Below, one piece after another: positions 1 to 10,605 of a stretch of 64,000 nt of DNA. Every line of letters starts with the position of its first letter. The stretch's first letter is position 1. This DNA comes from Holophagales bacterium (GTDB lineage Bacteria > Acidobacteriota > Thermoanaerobaculia > UBA5066), in contig JADJVF010000002.1 in the NCBI GenBank assembly GCA_016716705.1, positions 209,151 to 273,150 of the forward strand, read 5' to 3'. Under the pieces are notes generated by a model. It made no database searches, had not been told where the DNA came from, and saw only the letters and a program-made list of their open reading frames with translations. A program made the position numbers and the translations under genes.

Positions 1-2413
1 TCGAAGATTTCGTAGCGGAGCGTGACGGAGCCCCCGTCCGGATCGGCGTTCACGAGCGCGAGGTTCGTCCTCACGGACTCGTCCTGCCGCAGGCCGAAGA
101 GCCACGCCTCGCGGAAGGCGCAGTCGTCGACGCTCGCGCCCGGGGTGAAGAGCCCGTAGGCGCCGCCGCCGGGCGCCGGCGAGGCCGTCCTCGCGCCGGC
201 GTACCCCTGGACCGCGCGCCCCGAGGCGTTCTCGAACGTCACGAAGAGCGCCCCGGCGTACGAGCCGCCGCGGCCCCCGACCGGAAGGCCCTTCGCCCGC
301 AGCCGGTCGACGAAACCGGGGAGGATCTTCTGCTCCCCCGCACCGAGCGCTTCGGCCGCCACGAACCGGCGCGGCGAGGCGGCGGCGAGCGACTCGACCC
401 AGAGGAGGCGCGCCGTGACCGGAGAGCTGCCCGGGTTCGCCAGGACGAGCTCGCTCTCGAAGGCGGACGTCTCCACGACGACGGGGACGACCTGTGTCGC
501 GACGGAACGCACCGGGTGCACCGGCGCGACGTACGAGCCGTCACTCGTGCCGTTGTCGTTGAAGACGGCGTAGGCCCAGAAGGGCCCGGGCCCCGACAGC
601 CGCTCGACGACCGCCCAGCCGCTGGCGAAACCGGCGCGGGCGAGGACCGAGTCGAGCTGGACCCACTCGCCCGGATCGAGGCGGACCGTCTCGGGGAGGA
701 CGAATGTCCGTCCACCGGACACGAGCGTGATCCTCAGGGTCGTCGTCCCGGCGGTCGCGCCCGAGAGGAAAGCGAGGTTCGTCCGGTCGGCCGTCGTCTC
801 CCGGAGGCCGTAGAGCACGGCCGTCTCGGCAACGAGGTCCTGCGCCCGGGGCGCCGGGTAGGCGAGCCCCGCGCGACCCGGCCCGGACGGAGTCGTCGTT
901 CGCGCGAGGACGACGCCGTCCGCGGCGGAGACGAGACCCGTCAGCTCGACCCGGAGCGTCCCGCCCTGCGAGCCCTGCGAGGCGTCGGGAATCGGGAGTC
1001 CCTTGAACCGGAGCCACGCGAGGGCGTCCGGCCAGCTCTTCTGCTGGCCGCGACCGATCAGCTCCGAAACCGTCCCTCCCCCGGCCCCGCCGAAGAGAGC
1101 AGCCGGCGTGTAGACCGCGCGAATCGTCGCGGTGCTCGCGCCGCGGTTCGCGACGACGAGCTCGGTCGAGAAGCGGGACTCCCCCCGGCCGGTCGCGTCG
1201 AGGATGATCGGGACGAGTCGCATCGCCGAGGGGGTCGTCGTCGTCAGCCGGAAGACCTCTCCCCCGGCCGAGTCGGTCACGTAGACGTCCCCCCGCGCGT
1301 CCTCCCCGAGGTCGGTCACGCTGTCGATCGTCCGCCCCCCGCGGGCACCCACTCCGCCCGGTGGTTCCGTCCGTCGATCACCTCGTTACCCAGCCGGCGA
1401 ACGCTGAAGATCTCGCCCGAGCAGTAGTCGGCGAAGAGATATCGCCCGGCGATCTCGGGAACCGACGCCCCGCGCGAGACGACGCCCCCCGTCACGGAGC
1501 AGCGCGGGGGAGTCGCCGAGTGCGCGTACTCCAGCATCGGGAGCGTCAGGGAAGGCGTCAGGCACCCGGAGGCCGGGTCGTAGCAGTGGAACCCCTCCAT
1601 CCGCCGCCAGCCGTAGTTCTCGCCCCCCTTCGACGAGGCGCCCTGCCAGTCGATCTCCTCCCACGCCCCCTGCCCGACGTCCCCGATCCAGAGGTCTCCG
1701 ATCGACCGGTCGAACGAGAATCGCCACGGGTTGCGTAGCCCCTTCGCCCAGATCTCGGGCCGCGGGTTCGTCCGCCCCGCGAACGGGTTGTCGGACGGGA
1801 CGGCGTACTCCTTGCCCGGATCCCTGTCGTCCACGTCGATCCGGAGGATCTTCCCGAGCCAGGTCCCGTCGTTCTGCGCGAGGTTCTGCGGGTCGCCGCC
1901 GCTCCCGCCGTCACCGAGTCCGAGGTAGAGGGTCCCGTCGATCGGCGAGAACGCGAGGTGGCCGCCGTTGTGGTTCGAGAAGGGCTGCGTCTGGCGCAGC
2001 AGGACCCTTTCGCTCCCGGGAGTGGCGAAATCGGGATTCGACGAAACCGCGAACTCCGAGACGACGGTGTTCCCCTGGGGGTCGGTGTAGTTCACGAAGA
2101 AGCGACCGTTCCGGCGGTACAGGGGGTGAAACGCGAGACCGAGGAGCCCCCGTTCGCTTCCCGAGCTGATCCGCCCCGAAAGGTCGAGGAAGCTCCCGCC
2201 GAGGAGAAGGCCGTCCTTCACGATCCGGATCCGCCCTCCCTGCTCGACGACGAAGAGCCTCCGGAAGTCTCCCGCGGGCGCCGTGACGCGCAGCGGAGCC
2301 GAGAGACCGGAGGCGACGAGGACCGGCTCGACGCCGGCGGAGGCAGGAGCCGCAGGAAGGAGGGCCGCACAGACGAGGACCGAAGACCAGCTCGGGACCC
2401 GGTGGAGGTTCAT
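1..2413 (-). CDS. Secreted PQQ-type glucose/sorbosone dehydrogenase with C-terminal repeats (frameshifted, runs off the window)
   Basis: A signal peptide (MNLHRVPSW..., cut near ASAG) is followed by a glucose/sorbosone dehydrogenase beta-propeller of about 320 residues, with typical segments LLGLAFHP, NHNGGHLAF, GLGDGGSGGDP and GENYGWR. Such enzymes oxidise sugars in the periplasm with PQQ. The start at 2413 is chosen over an upstream ATG at 2467 because it begins the signal peptide. The frame stops at 1316, but one base added to the C run at 1335-1340 lets it continue without a stop to base 1. This adds more than 430 residues containing two copies of a roughly 210-residue module (motifs FxTELVVANRG, YGLRETTADRTNLAFL, then FESELVLANPG, FGLRQDESVRTNLALV). 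The true C-terminus lies outside the window. Substrate is not predictable. Confidence 0.85.
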
Positions 2414-2516
2414 GCCCGGATTCTGGTCTCGCACCCTGATCGGGGCCAACCTTGTGACGGGAGTCACATTCGAACCCGGCCGGAGTTCCGGGTTCCGCCC
2501 CGCGGCGGTTCGCCGG

Positions 2517-3428
2517 TCAGGCGTCCGCGCCGTGGGGAACGAGAAAGCGGACCTTGCCGCCGGCCGGGCCGACGGCGACGGGGGTCGTCCCGGCGCCGTC
2601 GCCGTCGACCTGCACCTCCAGCTCGTACCCCGCGAGGGATCGGGCCGTGAAGCTCCTCACCGGGAATCGCTCGACGCCCCGGACGCCCAGCTGCCGCGCC
2701 TTGCCGCCGGGAAGGAGGCGGTAGAAGTGGAGGAGGTCGATGCGGCTGCCGGACGTGAAGAGGACGAGGTCGAGGAGGTCGTCTCCCGGGTCGGCGAACG
2801 GCGAGAGGATCGCGTCGCCGGCGTACTTGCTCGTGTTCGCCGCGACCACGAACGTCGCGCGGCGGGTGAAGGGAGCGCCGTCGGCGTCGAGGCCCGTCAC
2901 CTCGATCGGCGGGAACTCGTAGCGTCCCCACTCGTACGTCGCCGTCAGCGAGAACCCGACCCGGCCGAAGAGGCGCTTGAGCGTCGGGTTCACGTTCGCC
3001 ATCACGCGCGCGTCGAAGCCGACGCCGGTGCAGATGAGAGACGTCCGCCCCGCCGACGGCCAGGTCGTCAGCGTCCGGGTCGCCGTGGAAGACAGGAACT
3101 CGGCCGCCTCCTCGGGTGTCTTTCCGAGGCCGAGCTCCCGGGCGACGACGTTCGTCGTCCCCGCGGGGAGGATCGCGAGCGGGACGTCGCTCCCGACGAG
3201 CGCGCTCGCCGCCTCGGCGACCGTCCCGTCGCCCCCGGCGACGGCGACGAGGTCCGGTCGTTCCGCGAGGTGCCCGGAGACGAGCTCGGTGGCGTGGCCG
3301 GGCCGCTCGGTCGCGAGGAGGGAGAGGACGACCCCGCGCTCCCGCGCCCGCCCGGCGAGCGCCGCCATCTGCGCGGTCCGGTCGCGCCCTCCCGCCGCCG
3401 GGTTGTAGACGAGGAGGCCTCGCCTCAC
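2517..3428 (-). CDS. Diacylglycerol kinase family lipid kinase
   Basis: This 303-residue cytosolic or membrane-associated lipid kinase has the DAGK catalytic fold. The N-terminal VYNPAAGG and the nucleotide-binding GGDGT at residues 65-69 are intact, as is the PAGTTNVVARELG segment that follows. The family (DgkB, YegS, BmrU) phosphorylates diacylglycerol or related lipids; the exact substrate is unknown here. The GTG start overlaps the ruvB stop as GTGA, so it is translationally coupled to ruvA-ruvB, a linkage that is probably operonic convenience rather than shared function. Length is normal for the family. Confidence 0.85.
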   Translation of the reverse strand: MRRGLLVYNPAAGGRDRTAQMAALAGRARERGVVLSLLATERPGHATELVSGHLAERPDLVAVAGGDGTVAEAASALVGSDVPLAILPAGTTNVVARELGLGKTPEEAAEFLSSTATRTLTTWPSAGRTSLICTGVGFDARVMANVNPTLKRLFGRVGFSLTATYEWGRYEFPPIEVTGLDADGAPFTRRATFVVAANTSKYAGDAILSPFADPGDDLLDLVLFTSGSRIDLLHFYRLLPGGKARQLGVRGVERFPVRSFTARSLAGYELEVQVDGDGAGTTPVAVGPAGGKVRFLVPHGADA

Positions 3429-4452
3429 GCCGGACCGTCGAAGAGGGGCCCCGAGGCCGTCCTGGGAGGGAGGCCGAGGTGCCTGTAGGCGAGCGCCGTC
3501 GCGACGCGCCCCTTCGGGGTCCGCGTCAGGAAACCCGACTGGAGGAGAAACGGTTCGTAGAGGTCCTCGAGAGTGCCCTTGTCCTCGCCGAGCGAGTGGG
3601 CGAGGGCCGACAGGCCCACCGGACCGCCACCGAATCGGTCGACGATCGTCCCGAGGATCCTCCGGTCCAGCTCGTCGAGGCCGAAGTGGTCGACCTCGAG
3701 CCGGTCGAGGGAGCCGCGCGCCCCGGCCGCCGAGATCCGGCTCTCCCCCGCCACCTCCACGAAGTCGCGCACGCGCCGCAGCAGCCGGTTCGCGATGCGG
3801 GGCGTCCCGCGGCTCCTCCGCGCGATCTCCCCGGCGCCCTCCTCGTCGATCGGGCAGCCGAGGATCTCCGCCGAGCGCAGGACGATCGTCTTCAGCGCGG
3901 CCGTGTCGTAGTAGTCGAGTCGGTGCGTGATGCCGAATCGCGCGGTGAGCGGCGTCGAGAGAAGCCCCGCGCGCGTCGTCGCGCCGACGAGCGTGAACGG
4001 CTGCAGGCGCAGCTCCACCGTCCGCGCGGCGGGTCCGGTGCCGATGACGAGGTCGAGCTTTCCGTCCTCGAGGGCGGGGTAGAGGATCTCCTCGACGGCG
4101 GCGGGAATGCGGTGGATCTCGTCGATGAAGAGGACGTCGCCCGGGCCGAGGTTCGTCAGGATCGCGGCGAGGTCCCCCGCCTTCTCGAGGACCGGCCCCG
4201 CGGTCACCCGGACCTGCGCCCCCATCTCGCGCGCGATGATGTGTGCGAGCGTCGTCTTCCCGAGCCCGGGGGGCCGAAGAGGAGGACGTGGTCGAGCGGT
4301 TCGCGCCGCCGCCGGGCGGCGGTCAGGAAGACGCCGAGCGTTTCCTTGAGCTTCGTCTGGCCGACGAAATCGCCAAGGGCTCTCGGCCGGAGCGTCTTTT
4401 CCGGCTCCCGCTCTTCCGGCTCCGGATCGCCCGCGAGGAGACGTTCGTCCAT
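3425..4452 (-). CDS. ruvB: Holliday junction branch-migration ATPase RuvB (frameshift in Walker A)
   Basis: RuvB is the hexameric AAA+ motor that drives branch migration of Holliday junctions together with RuvA. The N-terminal part (LRPRALGDFVGQ, then LLFGPPG) and the rest (AGDLAAILTNL, LFIDEIHRI Walker B, VGATTRAG sensor 1, RFGITHRLDYY, C-terminal winged helix with GFLTRTPKGR) are in different frames. One missing base in the C/G run near 4265-4273 splits the Walker A loop; restoring it gives a normal GPPGLGKTTLAH loop and a protein of about 342 residues. As ruvB is otherwise perfectly conserved, an assembly error is more likely than a mutant. The ATG at 4452 lies 16 bases after ruvA. Confidence 0.93.
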
Positions 4453-4468
4453 CGTCCCGTCCTCCGCC

Positions 4469-5074
4469 TCAGCGCGACAGCAGCCGCAGCGCGGCCGAGA
4501 GGAGCGCCGGGAGGTCCGCCGGGGCGGTCCCGTCGCTCGCCGCCTTCACGGCCGCCTCGGCCTGCGGCTTGCGGTAGCCGAGGTTGACGAGCGCCCCGAC
4601 GGCGTCGTCGAGGAAGCCGCCCAGGACCGTGGGGACCCCGAAGACCGTCGAGGAGGTGGAAGAGGAGAGGATCCCCGAGACCTTGTCCTTCAGCTCCACC
4701 CCGAGCCGCTCCGCCAGCTTCTTGCCGACGCCGGGGATCGTCGACAGGCGCGCGACGTTCTGCGCCGCGATCGCCCCGACGAGCTCGGGGAGCGGGAGTC
4801 CCGAGAGGACGACGAGGGCGAGCTTCGGACCGATCCCCGAAACCGTGATGAGCCGCTCGAAGAGAACCTTCTCCTCGGCCGTCGTGAAGCCGAAGAGGAG
4901 GATCGCGTCCTCGCGGACGTGCGTATGGACGTGGAGACTCGCACGCTCCCCGATGCCGGGGAGCGATGCGAACGTCCCGAGGGGGACGTGGAGCTCGTAG
5001 CCGACGCCCGAGGCGTCGACGACGGCCCGGTCGGGCCGCTTCTCCAGGACGATTCCCGAGAGGCGCCCGATCAC
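4469..5074 (-). CDS. ruvA: Holliday junction DNA-binding protein RuvA
   Basis: RuvA is the tetrameric scaffold that holds the four-way junction for RuvB. The 201-residue product has the OB-fold N-terminus (VIGRLSGIV, GVGYELHVP), the region HVREDAILLFGF, tandem helix-hairpin-helix motifs (LITVSGIGPKLAL and LSTIPGVGKKLAERL) and the C-terminal RuvB-binding domain (AVGALVNLGY). The GTG at 5074 is chosen because it starts the family's conserved V/M-IGRL; the frame upstream is open but not RuvA-like. It lies seven bases after the ppiD-like gene and 16 before ruvB, so one operon. Confidence 0.93.
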   Translation of the reverse strand: MIGRLSGIVLEKRPDRAVVDASGVGYELHVPLGTFASLPGIGERASLHVHTHVREDAILLFGFTTAEEKVLFERLITVSGIGPKLALVVLSGLPLPELVGAIAAQNVARLSTIPGVGKKLAERLGVELKDKVSGILSSSTSSTVFGVPTVLGGFLDDAVGALVNLGYRKPQAEAAVKAASDGTAPADLPALLSAALRLLSR

Positions 5075-5081
5075 GCTCCGG

Positions 5082-7034
5082 TCATGCCTGCCCGGAGAAG
5101 CGGGCCAGGAGCTCCTTGTTGACCTCGATGCGCGCCTCGGCGCGCAGCCGCTGGACGAGCGACTGGAAGAGCCGCCCGGCCTTCTGCTGACGGAGCCGGT
5201 CGAGGGCCTCGCCCTTCTGCTTCGCGAAGGCGTCGGCGTCGAACGGCGTGACCTCCAGGACCCGGAGGACCGCGGCCCCGCGATCGGCAACCCAGACGGG
5301 CCCCTTCGTCTCGCCGACGGCCGACGAGAACGCGGCGTCCAGGAGAGCCTTCGAGGTCCCGAGGCCCGGCACGGGCCCGGCCTTCGGGAAGGCTTCGGGG
5401 GTCTCGACCTTCACGCCGGCCGTCTGCGCGATGGCCTCGAGCGTCGCGCCCGGAGTCATCGCCGCGCGGGCGGCGGCCAGGGCGATCTCCTGCTGCTTCT
5501 TCCTGACGAGGTCGGCCTTCACGCGCGCCTTCACGTCGGCGAACGCCGCCGGCCCGGCCGCCTTCACCTCGATCGGCTTCAGGATCGCCTCGCCGCGCGC
5601 CGTCGCGACCGGCTCGGAGACCTCGCCGACCGGAAGCTCGAAGAGCTGCTGCATGAAGGGCGGGTTCGGGCCGATCCCGGCCGGCGCGTCGGCGCGGGCG
5701 AGGAGCTCGGTCTCGTTGAACGTGACACCCGGCCGCGTCAGCTTCCTCAGGTCGTCGTCCGAGGGCTTCTTTCCGAGCTTGCCGACCCGGTCGGCCAGCT
5801 CGCGCGCGAGGCGCCGGGCCTCGTCGCCCGCCCGCGTCTCCTCGAGGCGCGCGCGGATGGACGAGGAGACCTCGAAGAGGGGCTGGACGCGTTCGGCGCT
5901 CCGGCCGGTCACCTGGATCACGTGGAATCCGAACGGCGACTTCACGGGGCCGACGATGTCGCCCTGCGTCGCGCCGAAGGCCGCGTCCTCGAACTCCTGG
6001 ACCATTCGCCCGCGCGAGATGGCTCCCAGCTCGCCGCCGGAGGCCTTCGAGCCCGGGTCTTCCGATTCGGCCTTCGCGAGGGCCGCGAAATCGGCGCCCC
6101 CCTTCAGCCGCTTCACCGCGGAGTCGGCCTTCGCCCGGGCGGCCGCGTCGGCCGCGGGCGTCCCGTCCGCCTTGTAGAGGATGTGCCGGACGGTCACCTC
6201 CTCGCCCTTCTTGTAGGTGGCGAGGTTCTTCGAGTATTCCGCCGCGACGTCGGCGTCCGTCACCTTCCTCGCGACCTCCGACCGGAGCTGCGCGGTCTCG
6301 ACGAGGAGGTACTTCGCCTTGCGCCGCTCGGGGAGCTGGTAGTCCGCGGGGCTCTGCTTGAAGAGCGCCTCCGCCTCGGCGTCGGGGATCGACTCCGGCG
6401 AGAGGGCGGGGGCCGGCACGAGGGCGTAGGCGATCTTCGCCTTCACCGTCCGGCCCTCGAAGTCGGCTCTCAGCTCGTCCTCGCCGACGAACGACGACTC
6501 CGTGACGAAGCGATTCAGCTTCTCCATGAGGGCCTGCTCGCGCGTGTCCGCCTCGAACCCCTCGGGGCTGAGATTCGCGCCGGCGAGCATCCGCCGGTAG
6601 ATCACCTCGCCGACGAAGGCCCCGTCCTTGACGAAGAGGAGGTTCCCCTGCTGGTCCCTCATCCTGAGGATCCGGGCCGTGACCTCCGCGTCGGAGACGG
6701 AGAGGCCGAGGCGCTCCGTCTCGGCTCGAAGGAGCCGCCGGTCGACGAGGGTGTTCAGCACCTGCGTGGGGAGGTTCATGGCCCGCGCGAGCTCGGGGCT
6801 GAAGCTCTGCCCGTACATCTGCCGATAGCGTTCCTCGGCCTGGACGTACTCCCGCCGGAACTCCACCTCGGTGATCTTCGACGAGCCGACCTTCGCCGCG
6901 AAATCGGCACCACCGCCGCCGCCGCCCGCAGCTCCCATGCCCCAGTCGGCGAAGACGAAGATGACGAAGACGGCGATGACCGCCCACAGGACCCACTTGA
7001 GGTGCTTGAAGTTTTCCCTGAAAGTCTTGAGCAT
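5082..7034 (-). CDS. Membrane-anchored SurA/PpiD-type peptidyl-prolyl isomerase
   Basis: This 650-residue periplasmic folding factor is anchored by one N-terminal membrane segment (residues about 13-30, VLWAVIAVFVIFVFADWG) after a short cytoplasmic MLKTFRENFKHLK. A SurA_N-like region (residues about 45-230) is followed by a parvulin isomerase domain (about 278-372, VTVRHILYK ... GGELGAISRGRM ... SPFGFHVIQVTG) and a C-terminal chaperone region. Order and length match PpiD, which assists outer-membrane and secreted proteins emerging from the Sec channel. It is first in the ppiD-ruvA-ruvB-dagK run and divergent from the FecR gene, with 138 bases between them. A glycine tract GGGGGG follows the membrane segment. 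Confidence 0.88.
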   Translation of the reverse strand: MLKTFRENFKHLKWVLWAVIAVFVIFVFADWGMGAAGGGGGGADFAAKVGSSKITEVEFRREYVQAEERYRQMYGQSFSPELARAMNLPTQVLNTLVDRRLLRAETERLGLSVSDAEVTARILRMRDQQGNLLFVKDGAFVGEVIYRRMLAGANLSPEGFEADTREQALMEKLNRFVTESSFVGEDELRADFEGRTVKAKIAYALVPAPALSPESIPDAEAEALFKQSPADYQLPERRKAKYLLVETAQLRSEVARKVTDADVAAEYSKNLATYKKGEEVTVRHILYKADGTPAADAAARAKADSAVKRLKGGADFAALAKAESEDPGSKASGGELGAISRGRMVQEFEDAAFGATQGDIVGPVKSPFGFHVIQVTGRSAERVQPLFEVSSSIRARLEETRAGDEARRLARELADRVGKLGKKPSDDDLRKLTRPGVTFNETELLARADAPAGIGPNPPFMQQLFELPVGEVSEPVATARGEAILKPIEVKAAGPAAFADVKARVKADLVRKKQQEIALAAARAAMTPGATLEAIAQTAGVKVETPEAFPKAGPVPGLGTSKALLDAAFSSAVGETKGPVWVADRGAAVLRVLEVTPFDADAFAKQKGEALDRLRQQKAGRLFQSLVQRLRAEARIEVNKELLARFSGQA

Positions 7035-7125
7035 TCCCACTCCGAGACGGCAGCCGGGCTCCCGGCGCCGCAAGCGTTGGAGGATAGCGCGGGCCGACCG
7101 GCCCGACAAGGCTCGACCGACGGCG

Positions 7126-7134
7126 TGATATAAA
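7126..7134 (+). promoter_or_regulatory. Candidate extended -10 promoter for the FecR-domain gene
   Basis: The sequence TGATATAAA is a one-mismatch extended -10 box (TGnTATAAT) in a region where AT-rich stretches are very rare. It would place the start of transcription near 7141, giving a leader of about 32 bases before the ATG at 7173, with a GAAGG ribosome site just before the start. No convincing -35 is seen, as is usual for extended -10 promoters. This is a prediction from sequence only. Confidence 0.4.
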
Positions 7135-7172
7135 TGGTGCTTCGCCGGTAAGCGGCTGAAGACGCGAAGGTT

Positions 7173-8633
7173 ATGGCGGCAAAGAAGGACGGGCGCCGGT
7201 TCGAGGTCGAGCTCGACTGGTACTACGTCTCCAAAGAGACCCTCTGGCGTTGGGTGTTGCTCCTCGTCGGGGCTGCGATTCTCGTTTCGGCCGGGGTCTA
7301 CTGGTGGCTGAATCGTGGCGACGACCTCGCAGGGCGTGCGAGCCGCGCGATCGCGTCCGCGGACGAGCTCCTCGCGAAGGGAAGGACGGCCCCCGGTGCG
7401 GTCCGCGCGAGAGAGGAAATCGCTGCCGCGGCCGACAAGCTCGAGAAGGCCCGCGCCTCCCACGCGAGAGCCCTCTACGCCGACGCGCTGAAGGAAGCGG
7501 TCGAGGCGCGCCAGCTCGCCCTCAGGATCACCTCGGGCGCCGGGACGATGCGCCACGACGCCGCGATCATGGAGCTCGGCGGACGTGTCGAGATCCAGCG
7601 TGCGAGCCGCGCCACGTGGGAATCGGCACGCGTCGGGATGAAGCTCTACGAGGGGGACTTCCTGAAGACCGGCGCCAACGGCCTCGCGGAGGTCATGGCG
7701 GTCGACGGGACCTTCTACCGGATCAAGCCGGAGACCCTCTTCGAGGTCCACCGCGGCAAGACGTTCGCGGGGGCGGGCGAGGGGGAGCCGAAGAGGCAGT
7801 CGGAGATCAAGTTCATCGTCGGCACCGTCGACATCGACACCGGCGAAGGATCGCGCTCCATCGTCCGGACGGACGCCGCCACCGCGGACATCGGCTCGAG
7901 GTCGACCGTCGGGGTCGACGTCGACCCCTCCAAGACGACCGGCGTCTCCGCCTACCGCGGGCGGGTCACGCTCTCCACCGCGTCGGGCTCCGTCACCCTC
8001 GGAGAGCGCGAACGCGTCACCGCCCGCGTCGGGGCCGGCGGCCTGGGACCGAAGACGATCCTTCCCGACCCGCCTCGTCCGCTCGCCCCGGACGACGCCG
8101 CCGTCTTCGACCTGAACCGCGTCCACCCGGTGACGCTCAAGTGGTCCCCGGTGAAGGATGCGGTCCGCTACCGCCTCCAGATCGCACGGAGCCGTCTCTT
8201 CATCCCCGACTCCGTCCTCTCCGTCGACGACCGCCCGCGCCCGGAAGCCGACGTGACGGCCACCAAGGAGGGCGCCTTCTACTGGCGCGTCGCGACGGTC
8301 GGCAAGGGAAACGTCATCTCCGAGTGGTCTCCGACGCGGCGGTTCAAGGTGCTCCAGGGCGGCCAGGCCGCCGGCGGGCCCGACAGCACTCCGCCCGAGC
8401 TCATCCTCTCGCGCCCGCAGGTGAACGGGACGCTCGTCATACTCTCGGGGCGCTCCGAGCCGGGCTCGGCCGTCTCCGTGAACGGCGAGCCGGCCGACGT
8501 CGACGCCTCCGGCAGCTTCAAGAAGGTGATCTCCTTCGCGAACGAAGGGGTCAACGTCCTCACGGTGCGCGCGGTGGACGGGGCCGGCAACGAGACCCTC
8601 CGTCGCGAGACGGTCATGATCGAGATCTACTAG
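7173..8633 (+). CDS. FecR-domain membrane protein with fibronectin/bacterial-Ig-like C-terminus
   Basis: The 486-residue protein has a short cytoplasmic tail, one membrane helix (residues about 25-46, VLLLVGAAILVSAGVYWW), an alanine/lysine-rich helical stretch, a FecR domain (about 120-290: EGDFLKTGANGLAEV, ATADIGSRSTVGVDV, AYRGRVTLS) and two C-terminal beta-sandwich domains (HPVTLKWSPVKDAVRYRLQIA ... ISEWSPTRRF; then PPELILSRP ... EGVNVLTVRAVDGAGNE). FecR domains outside iron uptake are often found in cell-surface or signalling proteins of unknown role. It sits 64 bases before mreB, in the same orientation, hinting at an envelope role. A GC hairpin with an 8-bp stem lies in that gap (about 8642-8668) but has no T-tract. 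Confidence 0.8.
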   Translation: MAAKKDGRRFEVELDWYYVSKETLWRWVLLLVGAAILVSAGVYWWLNRGDDLAGRASRAIASADELLAKGRTAPGAVRAREEIAAAADKLEKARASHARALYADALKEAVEARQLALRITSGAGTMRHDAAIMELGGRVEIQRASRATWESARVGMKLYEGDFLKTGANGLAEVMAVDGTFYRIKPETLFEVHRGKTFAGAGEGEPKRQSEIKFIVGTVDIDTGEGSRSIVRTDAATADIGSRSTVGVDVDPSKTTGVSAYRGRVTLSTASGSVTLGERERVTARVGAGGLGPKTILPDPPRPLAPDDAAVFDLNRVHPVTLKWSPVKDAVRYRLQIARSRLFIPDSVLSVDDRPRPEADVTATKEGAFYWRVATVGKGNVISEWSPTRRFKVLQGGQAAGGPDSTPPELILSRPQVNGTLVILSGRSEPGSAVSVNGEPADVDASGSFKKVISFANEGVNVLTVRAVDGAGNETLRRETVMIEIY

Positions 8634-8697
8634 GCTCTCCGGGGGGCGCTTCCACAGCCGCGCCCCCGGGCGCCCATACTCTGAAAAGGAACGTCCC

Positions 8698-9724
<1,027 letters not shown>

Positions 9725-9731
9725 GGCCCCC

Positions 9732-10605
9732 GTGGCCGCTCCGCTCTCTCCCGCACGGCCGGCGCTCGTCCTCGCGGCGCTCCTCGGCAGCTGCATCGTC
9801 CTCCTCTCGGTTCAGGTGAGGAGGGCGGGAGGCGGAACGCTCGCCGAGGAATGGCTCCTCGACGCATCGTCGGTCCTGGTGCGCGGGGCGACCGGCCTCC
9901 GGTCCACCGCGGCCTCGACGAGGGAGCGTTTCTACTCCATGGCCGCCCTACGGGCCGAGAACGAAGCCCTGAGGACACGCGTGACGAGCATGGAGGTGCA
10001 GCTCCATGCCCTGCGGGAGTCCGGGCTCGAGCGGGACCGGATGGTGAGGCTCCTCGGCGCCGTCCCGTCGCCCCCGGAGGGAACCCGCCCCGCGCGGATC
10101 GTCGTCGTGGAGACCGCCGGACCGTTCCAGACCGCGCTCCTGGACCGCGGCCGCGCCGACGGCATCGTCCCGGGAGGGGCGGTCGTGGGCGAGGCCGGCC
10201 TGCTCGGCCGCGTCGTGGCGGCGGGGGAACGGGGCGCCCGCGTCCAGCTCCTCTCCGACCGGACCGCGGCCACCGGGATCCTCCTCCCGCGAACCGGCCG
10301 CGCCGCCGTCGCGCGCGGCGACGGCGCCTCCGGCGCGAACCTCCAGTACGTTCCCGCCATCGCCGACGTCGCGGTGGACGACGAGGTCGTCTCCTCGGGC
10401 ACGGACGGCATCTACCCTCGCGGCCTTCTCGTCGGGAGGATCGCCGCCGTGAGGCGGCCGGGGTCCTCTCTCTTCCTCGAGCTTCCCGGTCGCGATCGCG
10501 GCCGACCCGATGCACGAAACGCTCGTCTTCGTCTTTCCTCCCATCCGGCCCGACGCGCCCGCGCCCGCGTCCGGTCCTCCGTTCCCGGCGCGGCCGGGGC
10601 CGTGA
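9732..10605 (+). CDS. mreC: Rod-shape determining protein MreC (frameshifted)
   Basis: MreC is the periplasmic, single-pass scaffold linking MreB to PBP2/RodA. A membrane segment (residues about 10-27, LVLAALLGSCIVLLSVQV) precedes a coiled coil (AALRAENEALRTRVTSMEVQLHAL) and the beta-barrel domain (ARIVVVETAGPFQTALLDRG, GAVVGEAGLLGRVV, VQLLSDRTAATGILL, GIYPRGLLVGRI). One extra base in the CCC at 10485-10487 shifts the frame and would fuse the product to MreD. In the corrected frame the protein ends with LPVAIAADPMHETLVFVFPP and a proline-rich tail, stopping at 10603-10605. GTG start, seven bases after mreB. Confidence 0.9.

Noticed and set aside
3116..5122. Long arginine/proline-rich open frames on the plus strand opposite ruvAB and dagK
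   Set aside because: They are antisense shadows typical of 70% GC DNA: low-complexity composition, no motifs, and they overlie clear conserved genes.
8641..8669. Terminator between the FecR gene and mreB
   Set aside because: There is a GC-rich hairpin (GGGGGCGC / GCGCCCCC) but no T-tract; it is too weak to call.
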